Source: Psychrobacter pygoscelis
GTDB taxonomy: Bacteria; Pseudomonadota; Gammaproteobacteria; Pseudomonadales; Moraxellaceae
Assembly (NCBI RefSeq): GCF_004335015.1
Contig: NZ_RQRU01000001.1
Span: 434,001-498,000, forward strand
Direction of reading: 5' to 3'
DNA: 64,000 nucleotides
The position numbers were made by a program, and so were the translations under genes. The notes under the pieces are model-generated. The model saw only the letters and a list, made by a program, of their open reading frames with translations, had not been told where the DNA came from and made no database searches. Of the stretch, positions 17,990-27,800 are shown in pieces (the first letter of the stretch is position 1; every line of letters starts with the position of its first letter).

Positions 17990-19465
17990 ATGCATGCCAA
18001 AGAGCTGCTCGAAATAGAACGCCGCGATATAAGAGCGCTCCACTATACGTGGATCGCTTTTTTTCTTACCTTTTATGTTTGGTTTAATATGGCGCCGCTA
18101 GCTACTTCTATGCTAGCCACAGAAAACTACCTTACCCCTGATCACATCAAGCTATTTTTGATCGCTAACGTGGCTTTAACTATTCCTGGCCGCGTTGTGG
18201 TCGGCATGGCGTTAGACCGTTTTGGTCCCAGACGCGTGTTTTCATTATTAATGATACTGATGGCCATACCGACTTGGTTCTTTGCCTTTGGTAATTCGGC
18301 GATGCAGCTTTTTGTATCCCGTTTATTCATGTCCATCGTCGGTGCAGGTTTCGTCGTCGGTATTCATATGACGGCGCTATGGTTTAAGCCAAAAGACATT
18401 GGCTTTGCCGAAGGGTTCTATGCTGGTTGGGGGAACTTTGGCTCTGCGGCAGCGGCCATCACTATCCCTACAGTGGCTCTACAGTTCTTTGGTGGCGACG
18501 ATGGCTGGCGCTGGGCTATTGCCTTATCTGGTTTGATTATGGCTGTGTATGGTGTCGCGTACTGGTTTTTGCTCACTGATGGCCCAACACCAGATACCCT
18601 TAAAAAATCACGCAAAGCAGGTGCTTTAGAGGTATCTACTTGGGCAGATCTACTGTTATATTGCCTATTTATCATCCCTTTATACGGTATTTTGTCGCTG
18701 CTGGTATATCGTACTCAAGATATGGGCTTTTTAGATTCTTCTAGCGCTTGGATTTGCTATGGTGTTATTGGCTTAATGGTGTTGTATCAAATTTATAAAG
18801 CCATTAGCGTTAATGTCCCTATGATTAAAGCGGGTATTCCTGAAGATGATAAATATCCGTTTACCTCAGTTGCTGCCCTGAATGTGACCTATTTTGCCAA
18901 CTTCGGTGCTGAGCTGGCGGTGGTCTCTATGTTGCCTATGTTCTTTGCCTCAACTTGGGAGCTTGACCCAACAGTAGCGGGCTTGGTTGCATCAACCTTT
19001 GCTTTTGTCAATCTATGGGCACGTCCGCTTGGAGGGTATATCTCCGATCGCATCGGTAACCGCCGTCTGGTTATGTTGATATATATGTTTGGTATTGGTA
19101 TTGGCTTTGGCTTGATGGGATTGTTAAATGCTCAGTGGCCATTATTTATCGCTGTTGTCTTTACCATCATGTGCTCGGTATTTGTACAGGGAGCAGAAGG
19201 CGCAACCTTTGGTATTATTCCTTCAATTAAGCGTCGCCTTACTGGTCAGATATCAGGCATGGCAGGTGCTTATGGTAACGTCGGTGCGGTCTTCTATTTA
19301 TTTCTATTTACCTTGGTGGAGCCCAACCAGTTCTTTTTCATTATCGCTGGTGGTGCATTTTTAGCTTGGATACTTTGTTTCTTCTGGTTAAAAGAGCCTG
19401 AAGCTGCTTTTGGTGATGAATATAAAATGTCATCAGTCGATCGAAGACTTGCCGAAGAAGGCTAG
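17990..19465 (+). CDS. narK: Nitrate/nitrite MFS transporter, NarK family (first copy)
   Basis: A 491-residue protein with about 12 membrane helices of the nitrate/nitrite porter family. Signatures are FLIANVALTIPGRVVVGMALDRFGPR after helix 2, the glycine-rich GWGNFGSAAAA in helix 5, and GAEGATFGIIPSIKRR with GQISGMAGAYGNVGAV in helix 11, the second nitrate motif. It differs from the second copy in having a longer cytoplasmic loop near 205-220 and no N-terminal ITDWRP motif. Start is ATG 17990 with AAGGA 9 bases upstream; a TTG three codons earlier is less likely. A terminator follows. It converges on narXL. Confidence 0.93.
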   Translation: MHAKELLEIERRDIRALHYTWIAFFLTFYVWFNMAPLATSMLATENYLTPDHIKLFLIANVALTIPGRVVVGMALDRFGPRRVFSLLMILMAIPTWFFAFGNSAMQLFVSRLFMSIVGAGFVVGIHMTALWFKPKDIGFAEGFYAGWGNFGSAAAAITIPTVALQFFGGDDGWRWAIALSGLIMAVYGVAYWFLLTDGPTPDTLKKSRKAGALEVSTWADLLLYCLFIIPLYGILSLLVYRTQDMGFLDSSSAWICYGVIGLMVLYQIYKAISVNVPMIKAGIPEDDKYPFTSVAALNVTYFANFGAELAVVSMLPMFFASTWELDPTVAGLVASTFAFVNLWARPLGGYISDRIGNRRLVMLIYMFGIGIGFGLMGLLNAQWPLFIAVVFTIMCSVFVQGAEGATFGIIPSIKRRLTGQISGMAGAYGNVGAVFYLFLFTLVEPNQFFFIIAGGAFLAWILCFFWLKEPEAAFGDEYKMSSVDRRLAEEG

Positions 19466-19495
19466 GTGAAAAACTTGCACCCGCTTTATCACTTT

Positions 19496-19525
19496 ACCGC
19501 CTGAGACTAGATCAGGCGGTTTTTT
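19496..19525 (+). terminator. Rho-independent terminator after narK
   Basis: ACCGCCTGA pairs perfectly with TCAGGCGGT around a 7-base loop, followed by TTTTT. It lies 30 bases after the narK stop. Confidence 0.92.
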
Positions 19526-19718
19526 ATTATCTTATCTTTCTTGATTGTCTTATCTTTTTATAGAAGCTATTATTTTAATCCAGTCAATACTCACCTAAAT
19601 CATGCCCCTGCCGCTATTTTTTCACCCCCACTGACTTACAAAGCTATTCACAGCTCAAAAACAGCTCACTGGCGCAGCTTTAAAGTATTTGAGTTAAAGG
19701 ACTATATTAATCTCATGG

Positions 19719-20372
19719 CTATAAATGATTCACCGCCCAAACTGCCGCTTCTACGCGTGAGCGCAGGCCTGTCTTATGCAGAATATTTTTCACATGGACT
19801 TTAACCGTCGATTCGGCGATGCCCAGCTGATTGCCAATCATTTTATTGCTCGCCCCTTCTGCAATCATCTGGATCACTTCTAGCTCTCGACTGGTGAGAT
19901 TACTCGCAATCTCGTCAACACTTGGCGTTCTTAAAGCCCGCGCTAATATTGGTGCTAAATCGGGACTAATAACCAGCTCTCCGCGTAGAATCTTTCTGAT
20001 ATCACCAATAATCTCATCAGGGTCCATGTCCTTGAGTAGATAGCCATCAACGCCTAGCTTGAGTGCCTCTTGAACATCATCACCAGAGTTAGAGACCGTA
20101 AAGAGAAGGATTTTAGCTTCAATCTCGCGCGCCTTAATCTCTTTTAGCGTTTCGATACCACTTAACACCGGCATCCTATGATCTAAGATAACCAGATCGA
20201 CCTTGTGATCCTGCAAATACTCTAAAGCCTCACTGCCATTGTCTGCCTCAGCGACTACCTCAACATCAGACTCCAAACTTAGTAAATCTAACAGCCCTCG
20301 CCGGAGCATTGGATGATCGTCAACCAATAGCAGCTTAGCTGGTGAGACACTGGTATATACATTAGTAGTCAT
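19719..20372 (-). CDS. narL: Nitrate/nitrite response regulator NarL
   Basis: A 217-residue response regulator. The N-terminal receiver has the acidic pair in LLVDDHP and the phospho-acceptor Asp64 in VILDHRMPVLSG. A LuxR/NarL-type helix-turn-helix fills residues 150-212 (LTSRELEVIQMIAEGASNK, then AESTVKVHVKNIL). Length equals E. coli NarL. It lies 111 bases downstream of narX on the same strand, so the two form a cognate pair. When phosphorylated it should activate the nar genes. The start ATG has GAGAG about 9 bases upstream. Confidence 0.94.
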   Translation of the reverse strand: MTTNVYTSVSPAKLLLVDDHPMLRRGLLDLLSLESDVEVVAEADNGSEALEYLQDHKVDLVILDHRMPVLSGIETLKEIKAREIEAKILLFTVSNSGDDVQEALKLGVDGYLLKDMDPDEIIGDIRKILRGELVISPDLAPILARALRTPSVDEIASNLTSRELEVIQMIAEGASNKMIGNQLGIAESTVKVHVKNILHKTGLRSRVEAAVWAVNHL

Positions 20373-20483
20373 AAATTGCTCTCAAATCAAAAATATTTTT
20401 AAAAGTTAAGTTATTCATTATTCATAAGCCTATATCCTTATGGGGTCTGTGGGCGCTAGCCTATTGCCTCACTCTTGCACTCG

Positions 20484-22436
20484 TTATTCCTTACTCATAT
20501 TTTTATCAAAAAATTCAGGAACGAATTCAGTGGTGACCACCGTACCCGAAGGCACATAGTCAGATATCGTCAGCGTTCCCCCTAGGTTATGCGCCCGCTC
20601 TTTCATAATCATCAAGCCATGGTGCTGTGATAGGTCTATATCTTTACTGTTAGATATGCCGATCCCATCATCAGTGATACTCATAATAATATGGGTTTTT
20701 TCTTCATTATAGCCAAGTAACACCTCGACATTCTTAGCCTGTGCATGCCGACTGATATTGGATAAGGCTTCTCTGGCGATTTGGATTAAATCGACTTGCT
20801 CAGTAGCACTAAGATTAAGAGACATGACCCGATTGGTCACGATAATGTCAAATTTGCCTTTCAGTGCAAACTCATTGGCGGCCTCATGCAAAGCTTCATC
20901 AAAACTGTCATTGTTAATCGTCAGACGAAAGGTGACCAATAGCTCACGCAGCTCTTGATATGCTGAATTTAGCCCTGCCTTGATCTGGGTAGTGTGCTGC
21001 CAGATATCAGCGTTCTTTTCTTGTTCTCGCTGAGTAACTTTAGCCAGATGCTTCTCTAGTACGCTGACTTGGATTTTGAGATAGGACAATGACTGTGCCA
21101 AGGAGTCATGCAGCTCTCTTGCTATGGTTGAGCGCTCTTCAAATAAGATCAATTGATGTTCTTGCTGCCTTTGTCTACGCATCGATAGCGCGGTACTAAT
21201 TAAGTTCGTCAGTGCAATGATCAACTCATTATTCTCTTCCATTACTGCTGCTACCGTATTCTCAATCGTTTTGATACGTTGCGGCGATTGCTCCGAATCA
21301 AACGCTACTAACTCACCAGCAGCGGCATTCACCATCTCCATAGGCTTCGGCGTCACCCTAAGCTCGCCAAACTGCACCTTTTGATGAATGATGGGATAAG
21401 ACTTGGTGTGAATATGGTGTTTCAGCTGACAGTTATGACAAGCAAGTTTATTACACAGCTCTTTCATCTCATCGCCATGCAAGGCGATAGAGTCTTGATT
21501 ATTGAGCACCTCGTTTTGAATGCATAAAGTAAACTCTAAGTACGGCAAAATCTCACCAAAATCCGCAATTAAGCTATCCAACTTATGAAGACTAACTTGG
21601 CTGGTCGTCAGATGTTTGGCGAAATCATAGAGTAATGAGAGTACTTGGTTGGCCTTAACCAAATGCTGCGTTTTAGTCTGTACTTCTGATTTAAGAGAAC
21701 TTTGATAACTCTCAATGGTTCGAGCCATATCATTAAATGAGTTTCCAAGCGCTCTAAACTCAGCATACCCATTAATAGTAACATCGGTATCTAGCTTGCC
21801 CCGCTTGAAACTACTATTCGCTTTAATGAGCTTACGCACGGGTATGAGGACATTTTGTCGAAGCTCGTGCATACCCACAAGCATGATAAAAATGGTCAAT
21901 ACTAGCGAGGTCAGCTGAATGATCTGCTGCCAGTTCTGCCGCTTCTCGTTACGATACTGTAGCTGGCTTACAAAGTTATCAACATCAGCGATGTAGCGCA
22001 GCGATGCCTGATAAAACCGCTGGTCATCTTGCACTAATAATGCAGGCTTTAGGATATTGTCCCATTGGTTCTCTATATTGTTTAGCTGCTTCGTTATTGC
22101 CTCATGTTGATTAGTAGTCGCCTGCTGGTATTCACGCAGTTTATCGATTCTCGCCTGCATATCCACAACCAGATCTGTCTCATCATTAACCTGTGTCCCA
22201 ACTGCCGTAGACGCTCCCCGTTGCTTACGATTAAGTCGCTCAGTCGTTAGACGGTAATTGATACGATAAGTTGCCATTCTTATAGAACCCGCCGTATTAA
22301 TCGCTTGGGCATCTGACTCAGAGGCCCAAGCTAATATCCCACTACTAAATGTCGAAAGCAGGCACAGGCCGGTAATGGTAAAAATCGCAAGCCACGCGCG
22401 AATAGGCAAAGAATCGGGTAAGACATTTTGCAGCAT
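20484..22436 (-). CDS. narX: Nitrate/nitrite sensor histidine kinase NarX
   Basis: A 650-residue membrane sensor. A first helix (about 13-36) leads into the periplasmic domain, which starts with the ligand-binding P-box DAQAINTAGSIRMATYRI (42-59). A second helix (about 172-190), HAMP linker (about 190-245) and a central GAF-like module follow, with the NarX cysteine group Cys305, Cys328, Cys333 and Cys336. The kinase core has the phospho-His at 443 (ARELHDSLAQ) and a HATPase with DDGIGI. The P-box Arg that contacts nitrate is present. It is divergent from the second narK gene and lies upstream of narL. Confidence 0.95.
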   Translation of the reverse strand: MLQNVLPDSLPIRAWLAIFTITGLCLLSTFSSGILAWASESDAQAINTAGSIRMATYRINYRLTTERLNRKQRGASTAVGTQVNDETDLVVDMQARIDKLREYQQATTNQHEAITKQLNNIENQWDNILKPALLVQDDQRFYQASLRYIADVDNFVSQLQYRNEKRQNWQQIIQLTSLVLTIFIMLVGMHELRQNVLIPVRKLIKANSSFKRGKLDTDVTINGYAEFRALGNSFNDMARTIESYQSSLKSEVQTKTQHLVKANQVLSLLYDFAKHLTTSQVSLHKLDSLIADFGEILPYLEFTLCIQNEVLNNQDSIALHGDEMKELCNKLACHNCQLKHHIHTKSYPIIHQKVQFGELRVTPKPMEMVNAAAGELVAFDSEQSPQRIKTIENTVAAVMEENNELIIALTNLISTALSMRRQRQQEHQLILFEERSTIARELHDSLAQSLSYLKIQVSVLEKHLAKVTQREQEKNADIWQHTTQIKAGLNSAYQELRELLVTFRLTINNDSFDEALHEAANEFALKGKFDIIVTNRVMSLNLSATEQVDLIQIAREALSNISRHAQAKNVEVLLGYNEEKTHIIMSITDDGIGISNSKDIDLSQHHGLMIMKERAHNLGGTLTISDYVPSGTVVTTEFVPEFFDKNMSKE

Positions 22437-22978
22437 AATTGGGGGTTAACCTATGGTAACTGTGCAGCGCTTAGAAGCTGTTTAGTGTTGATAAACCTTT
22501 TAGCCATCATAAATAACGATGTATAACGACGTATTCATAATAGTGCGCTACATAAGACAGGTGTGGGCCTAGATTGCATGTATCTAGATATCTAAATCTT
22601 TCTGCCTGAAACCTAGGCTTATAGGTGTTTTGTTAGCAGCTTGGCTCTAGGCGAAGCATAGCACTTTATCATTAACCTTTTTGCCCCTTCTATACCTCTA
22701 AAGTATTACTTAACTATAAGTAGGCTAAATTACCACTAATGGACGTTAAGCTACGCCCTTGTACTAATAGTCATACATAGAATAAACCAGTAAGGTAACT
22801 GCTTAGCAACTGTCTATCAAAAAGTAGTAACAGGACTGACCCGATTGACCACGGTGAAGGAAAATTTAATAACCAATACTGAGCGCTGCATAGGATATAA
22901 GCTCCTCATTTCAGAATGAGCGCATCGCTTCATATTGATAGGCAGTGAACGATATATACTCTACTAAGAGAGGTTTAT
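22437..22978. promoter_or_regulatory. Divergent narX-narK2 intergenic region
   Basis: 542 bases between the narX and second narK starts. CTCATT-TCAG-AATGAG forms a perfect small hairpin at 22905-22920. A TTGAT half-site occurs near 22936 without a good partner. Promoters for both directions must lie here. Confidence 0.45.
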
Positions 22979-24343
22979 ATGAAGAATGAGGACAGTCTTA
23001 AAGGTGGTAAACTCATTACAGACTGGCGTCCTGAAAGCGAAGACTTTTGGGAAAACGGCGGTAAAAAGGTAGCCAATCGTAATCTATGGATATCTATTCC
23101 AGCCCTGCTTCTCGCCTTCGCCGTTTGGATGGTCTGGAGTGCCGTCATTGTACGCCTGCCAGATATTGGCTTTGCCTTTGATCAAAAGCAGCTGTTTTGG
23201 TTGGCAGCACTGCCAGGATTGTCGGGAGCTACTTTTCGTATTTTTTATTCATTTATGGTGCCGATATTTGGCGGTCGCCGCTGGACTGCTATCTCGACCG
23301 CTTCACTACTTATTCCCTCCATATGGATGGGATTCGCGGTGCAAAATCCAAATACTCCCTTTAGTGTATTCGTAATTATTGCCTTACTGTGTGGATTCGG
23401 TGGCGGTAATTTTGCATCGTCAATGTCGAATATCTCCTTCTTCTTTCCTAAGGCAAAGCAAGGTACTGCTCTTGGTCTAAATGCAGGCCTAGGTAACCTT
23501 GGCGTTTCAGTAATGCAGTTTTTAGTACCGATCGTCATTGGCTTTGCGGTATTTGGTGCACTCGGTGGTCAAGCACAGATGACAGCCTCAGGTCAGCAGC
23601 TCTATCTGCAAAACGCAGGCTTTATTTGGGTACCTTTTATCGCTATTGTCTCGATTTTGGCTTGGTTCGGTATGAACGACTTGTCGTCTGCTCAGGCCTC
23701 CTTTAAAGAGCAGTCAGTCATATTCAGTCGTAAACACAACTGGATCATGTGCATTCTATATATGGCGACATTTGGGTCTTTTATCGGCTTCTCAGCAGCC
23801 TTCCCTATGCTAATCAAAAACTCTTTTCCGCATATAGATGCCTTAAAGTTTGCCTTTTTGGGACCGTTAGTGGGTGCCCTATTTCGTCCACTGGGTGGCT
23901 GGATCTCTGACAAGCTTGGCGGCGCTAGAGTAACCTTTTGGAATTATGTGATTATGATTTTGGCGGTAGTAGCCGTCATGTATTTCTTACCTAGTGAGAC
24001 TCGTCCTGGCAGCTTTGTCGGTTACTTTATCTCATTTATGGTGCTATTCATTACCACAGGTATCGGTAACGGCTCGACTTTCCGCATGATTCCCGTCATC
24101 TTCCGCACCTTTCATGAACGACTTGGTACTAAAGACATTGTGGTGCAATCTAATAAAGAGTCTGCTGCTGTGGTCGGCTTTACCTCTGCTGTCGCGGCTT
24201 ATGGTGCCTTCTTTATTCCAAAAATGTTTGGTTCAGGACTGGGCGTCTACGGTACTTTCATCGCCTTAATCATCTATTACTTAGTGTGCATAGCCTTGAC
24301 TTGGTGGTACTACAGTCGTGGTAACGCGGAATATCCTTGCTAG
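22979..24343 (+). CDS. narK2: Nitrate/nitrite MFS transporter, NarK family (second copy)
   Basis: A 454-residue nitrate/nitrite porter close in pattern to E. coli NarK. It begins with the motif LITDWRPE, then NRNLWISIPALLLAF, and has GGRRWTA in the first inner loop, NFASSMSNISFFFPK with GLNAGLGNLGVS (first nitrate motif), and GIGNGSTFRMIPVIF near helix 10. The Arg residues that bind substrate in NarK (helix 2 and helix 8 regions) lie in conserved context. AGAGG sits 7-8 bases before the ATG. It lies upstream of narG on the same strand, but 520 bases with a hairpin intervene. Nitrate uptake and nitrite export are the likely roles. Confidence 0.93.
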   Translation: MKNEDSLKGGKLITDWRPESEDFWENGGKKVANRNLWISIPALLLAFAVWMVWSAVIVRLPDIGFAFDQKQLFWLAALPGLSGATFRIFYSFMVPIFGGRRWTAISTASLLIPSIWMGFAVQNPNTPFSVFVIIALLCGFGGGNFASSMSNISFFFPKAKQGTALGLNAGLGNLGVSVMQFLVPIVIGFAVFGALGGQAQMTASGQQLYLQNAGFIWVPFIAIVSILAWFGMNDLSSAQASFKEQSVIFSRKHNWIMCILYMATFGSFIGFSAAFPMLIKNSFPHIDALKFAFLGPLVGALFRPLGGWISDKLGGARVTFWNYVIMILAVVAVMYFLPSETRPGSFVGYFISFMVLFITTGIGNGSTFRMIPVIFRTFHERLGTKDIVVQSNKESAAVVGFTSAVAAYGAFFIPKMFGSGLGVYGTFIALIIYYLVCIALTWWYYSRGNAEYPC

Positions 24344-24863
24344 CCATTCGTGATATGGCTCCTGATGAAAGGCCAAAAATTAAAGTCACAGTATAGACGC
24401 GAAAAACAAGCATTAAGACCTTACCCAAAGTACGAACAGTTAACACCAGTTAAGTATTTTGATAGTAATCTTACTGCTGTCTCTATCGTAATTACTGTCA
24501 TTATCGTACCGCAACTATCAACGTTAATTTGAAGTCGGCCAAGTAAAGTCGGCTTCAAATTATCTGCTAATCCAGCTGAGTATTAAGTCACGTCTTTTCA
24601 CCTACTAAAAGTGCTAAAGGATTTAATTTATCTTTAGGTATAGCCCTTAAACGCTCTTACTACTTAACTTCTCTTAGTTTCTCTTAGTTTTGAAACCTTC
24701 TGTACTACTAAAGGGGTAGGCATCTGCCCACCTTAGTCAATTGGTACAGTGAGAATATCTCTCTAAACTACGCTTATCGAAATTGTACTTATCGCTTTTA
24801 TGCTGCCGCTGAGTCTAAGACTTCGCTACGCGCATAAATAGCACCACTATAGAGGATAGCAAA
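24344..24863. promoter_or_regulatory. narK2-narG intergenic region
   Basis: 520 bases. After the hairpin at 24526-24561 there is a tandem TTCTCTTAGT word near 24668. The narG promoter should lie in the last 300 bases. A palindrome-like AAAGGATTTAATTTATCTTT at about 24615-24634 could be an operator, but it does not match the NsrR or FNR pattern. Confidence 0.4.
24526..24561. terminator. 14-bp hairpin after narK2
   Basis: AATTTGAAGTCGGC pairs with GTCGGCTTCAAATT (two G.U pairs) around an 8-base loop, about 180 bases past the narK2 stop. No T run follows, so it is a weak or Rho-assisted terminator candidate, or an mRNA end protector. Confidence 0.5.
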
Positions 24864-27800
24864 ATGAGCCATTTACTCGACCAATTTCGTTTTTTTAAAC
24901 GCAAAAAGTCAGAGTTCGCCGATGGACATGGCGAATTACGAAACGAGTCTCGTGATTGGGAAAATGTCTACCGTAGCCGTTGGCAATACGACAAGATCGT
25001 ACGCTCAACCCACGGCGTAAACTGTACTGGATCGTGCTCTTGGAAAATCTATGTCAAAAACGGTCTGGTCACTTGGGAGACTCAGCAAACTGACTATCCG
25101 CGTACCCGCCCTGATTTACCCAACCATGAACCCCGTGGCTGTCCTCGCGGTGCAAGCTATAGCTGGTATATGTACTCGGCCAACCGAGTCAAATATCCCA
25201 AAGTACGCAAACCGCTCCTTAAACTGTGGCGAGCGGCCAAAGCAGAATTTTCTGACCCAGTAGATGCTTGGGCCAGTATCGTAGAAGACCCAGCTAAGAG
25301 CGAACAATACAAGTCTAAGCGTGGCCTTGGCGGCTTCATCCGCTCGACATGGGCTGAGGTCAATGAGATTATCGCTGCCAGTAATATCTATACTGCCAAA
25401 ACCTACGGCCCAGACCGTATCATTGGCTTCTCCCCTATTCCAGCGATGTCAATGGTGAGCTATGCAGCAGGCAGTCGCTATCTGTCGCTTATTGGCGGCG
25501 CTTGTCTTTCATTTTATGATTGGTACTGCGATTTACCACCGTCATCTCCTATGACTTGGGGCGAGCAAACGGACGTTCCTGAGTCTGCCGACTGGTACAA
25601 CTCCGACTATATCATCGCTTGGGGCTCTAACGTTCCGCAAACTCGGACTCCCGACGCACACTTCTTTACCGAAGTTCGCTACAAAGGGACTAAAACGGTC
25701 TCTATCACCCCTGACTATGCTGAGATATCCAAACTAACTGACCTTTGGCTAAACCCAAAACAAGGTACCGATGCGGCAGTGGGTCAAGCCTTCTGCCATG
25801 TCATTATCAAAGAATTTTATCTCAAGCAGCCAAGTGACTATTTCTTGGATTACGCCAAGCGCTATACCGACCTGCCCATCCTAGTCATGCTAGAAGGTGA
25901 AGAAGGCAAACGTCGACCAGGGCGCTACCTACGTGCCTCAGATCTGGTGGATAACCTCGGTCAAGAAAATAATCCAGAATGGAAAACCATCGGTCTCAAT
26001 AAAGACGGCAATCTGGTCTCGCCACAAGGCTCTATTGGCTACCGCTGGGGCGAAAAGGGCAAGTGGAACATTGAGCAAAAAAATGGCACTACTGGGGAGG
26101 ACATCGACTTAACTTTAACGCTTAAAGATAGCGGCGAGGTCAGTCAAGTTGCCTTTGACTATTTCGGTCATACTTCTCACCCCTACTTCACCTCGGTCGA
26201 AGGGGACGCGCTACAAGTAAAAAACGTACCTTGTAAGACAGTTCAATTGGCCGATGGCAGCACAGCCGTCGTCGCTACTGTGTTTGATTTAACGGTAGCT
26301 AACCTTGGCGTTGATAATGGCGTCGGCGGCGAGCATGTCACCGATGACTACAATGACGCTACCGTTCCAGGAACGCCAGCATGGCAAGAAGTCATCACTG
26401 GCCTCAGCCGTGAGCGCGTTATTCAAGTTGCTCGCGAATTCGCTGAGAACGCCCATAAGACGCATGGTAAGTCGATGATCATCATCGGTGCTGGTATGAA
26501 CCACTGGTACCACCTCGATATGAACTATCGCGGCGCTATTAACATGCTTATGCTCTGCGGCTGTATTGGCAAATCTGGTGGCGGCTGGGCGCATTACGTC
26601 GGTCAAGAGAAGCTACGGCCACAGACAGGCTGGTTGCCGCTTGCTTTTGCCTTAGATTGGCAGCGACCACCACGCCACATGGCAGGTACGAGCTTCTTCT
26701 ATCTGCACAGCTCACAGTGGCGGCATGAGACGGTCTCTGCCCATGAGATATTATCGCCGCACGCCAATAAGCACATCTTCCCAGAGCACATGCTTGACTA
26801 CAATATTCAAGCCGAGCGGGCCGGTTGGATGCCCTCAGCGCCGCAGTTAAACCGAAACCCGCTGACTATCGCTGCAACCGCTAAAGCAGCGGGCAAGTCG
26901 ATTGAAGACTACGTCGTGGACTCTCTTGAACAAGGCAGCCTAAGCTTCGCCTGCGAGTCGCCTGATAGTCCGCAAAACTTCCCCCGCAATATGTTTATCT
27001 GGCGCTCAAACCTACTAGGCTCATCAGGTAAAGGTCATGAATACATGCTCAAGTATTTCTTGGGCACCAAAAATGGCTTATTAAGTGATGAAAACCTCGC
27101 AGGGGATCTGCAACCGAAAGAGGTTGACTGGGTCGAAGATGCGCCTACTGGTAAGCTCGATCTAGTGGTGACGCTTGATTTCCGCATGTCATCTACTTGC
27201 TTGTATTCTGACATCGTACTGCCTACCGCCACGTGGTATGAAAAAGATGACATGAATACCTCAGACATGCACCCCTTTATCCATCCTCTCACTGCTGCCA
27301 CTGATCCTGCTTGGGAGTCAAAAACAGATTGGGAGATCTATAAAGGTATCGCTAAATACTTCTCAGCGCTATCGGTAGGTCACTTAGGAGTAGAGACCGA
27401 CGTTGTAACTCTACCCATGCAGCACGATAGCCCTGGCGAGCTGGCGCAGCCCTTTGGTGGCAGTGACTGGAAAACAGCGGGTGAAAAGCCCAAACCTGGC
27501 ATCAACTGCCCGATGATCAAAGTCGTCGAGCGCGACTACCCCAATACTTATGCCAAATTCACCTCGCTTGGGCCTTTAATGGAGAAGCTGGGTAATGGCT
27601 CCAAGGGTCTGAACTGGGATATGAAAGTCCAAGTCAAAGACTTAGGCGATCTTAACCACCGTGTCACTGAACCTGGCATAGCTGAAGGTCGTCCTCGTAT
27701 TAATACCGCTATTGATGCCTCAGAGACTATCTTAATGCTGGCCCCTGAGACCAATGGGCATGTGGCAGTCAAAGGCTGGGCAGCCCTATCAGAATTCACT

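Noticed and set aside
17761-18087. 108-codon frame over the narK start
   Set aside because: It overlaps the well-supported narK start in another frame.
19541-19804. 87-codon plus-strand frame after narK
   Set aside because: It overlaps the end of narL on the other strand, lacks a ribosome-binding site and has no protein-like pattern.
24350-24532. 60-codon frame after narK2
   Set aside because: GTG start without a ribosome-binding site, starts just after the narK2 stop, and shows no family resemblance.
24615-24634. NsrR operator upstream of narG
   Set aside because: The palindrome is shorter than the 23-bp pattern and the half-sites do not align.
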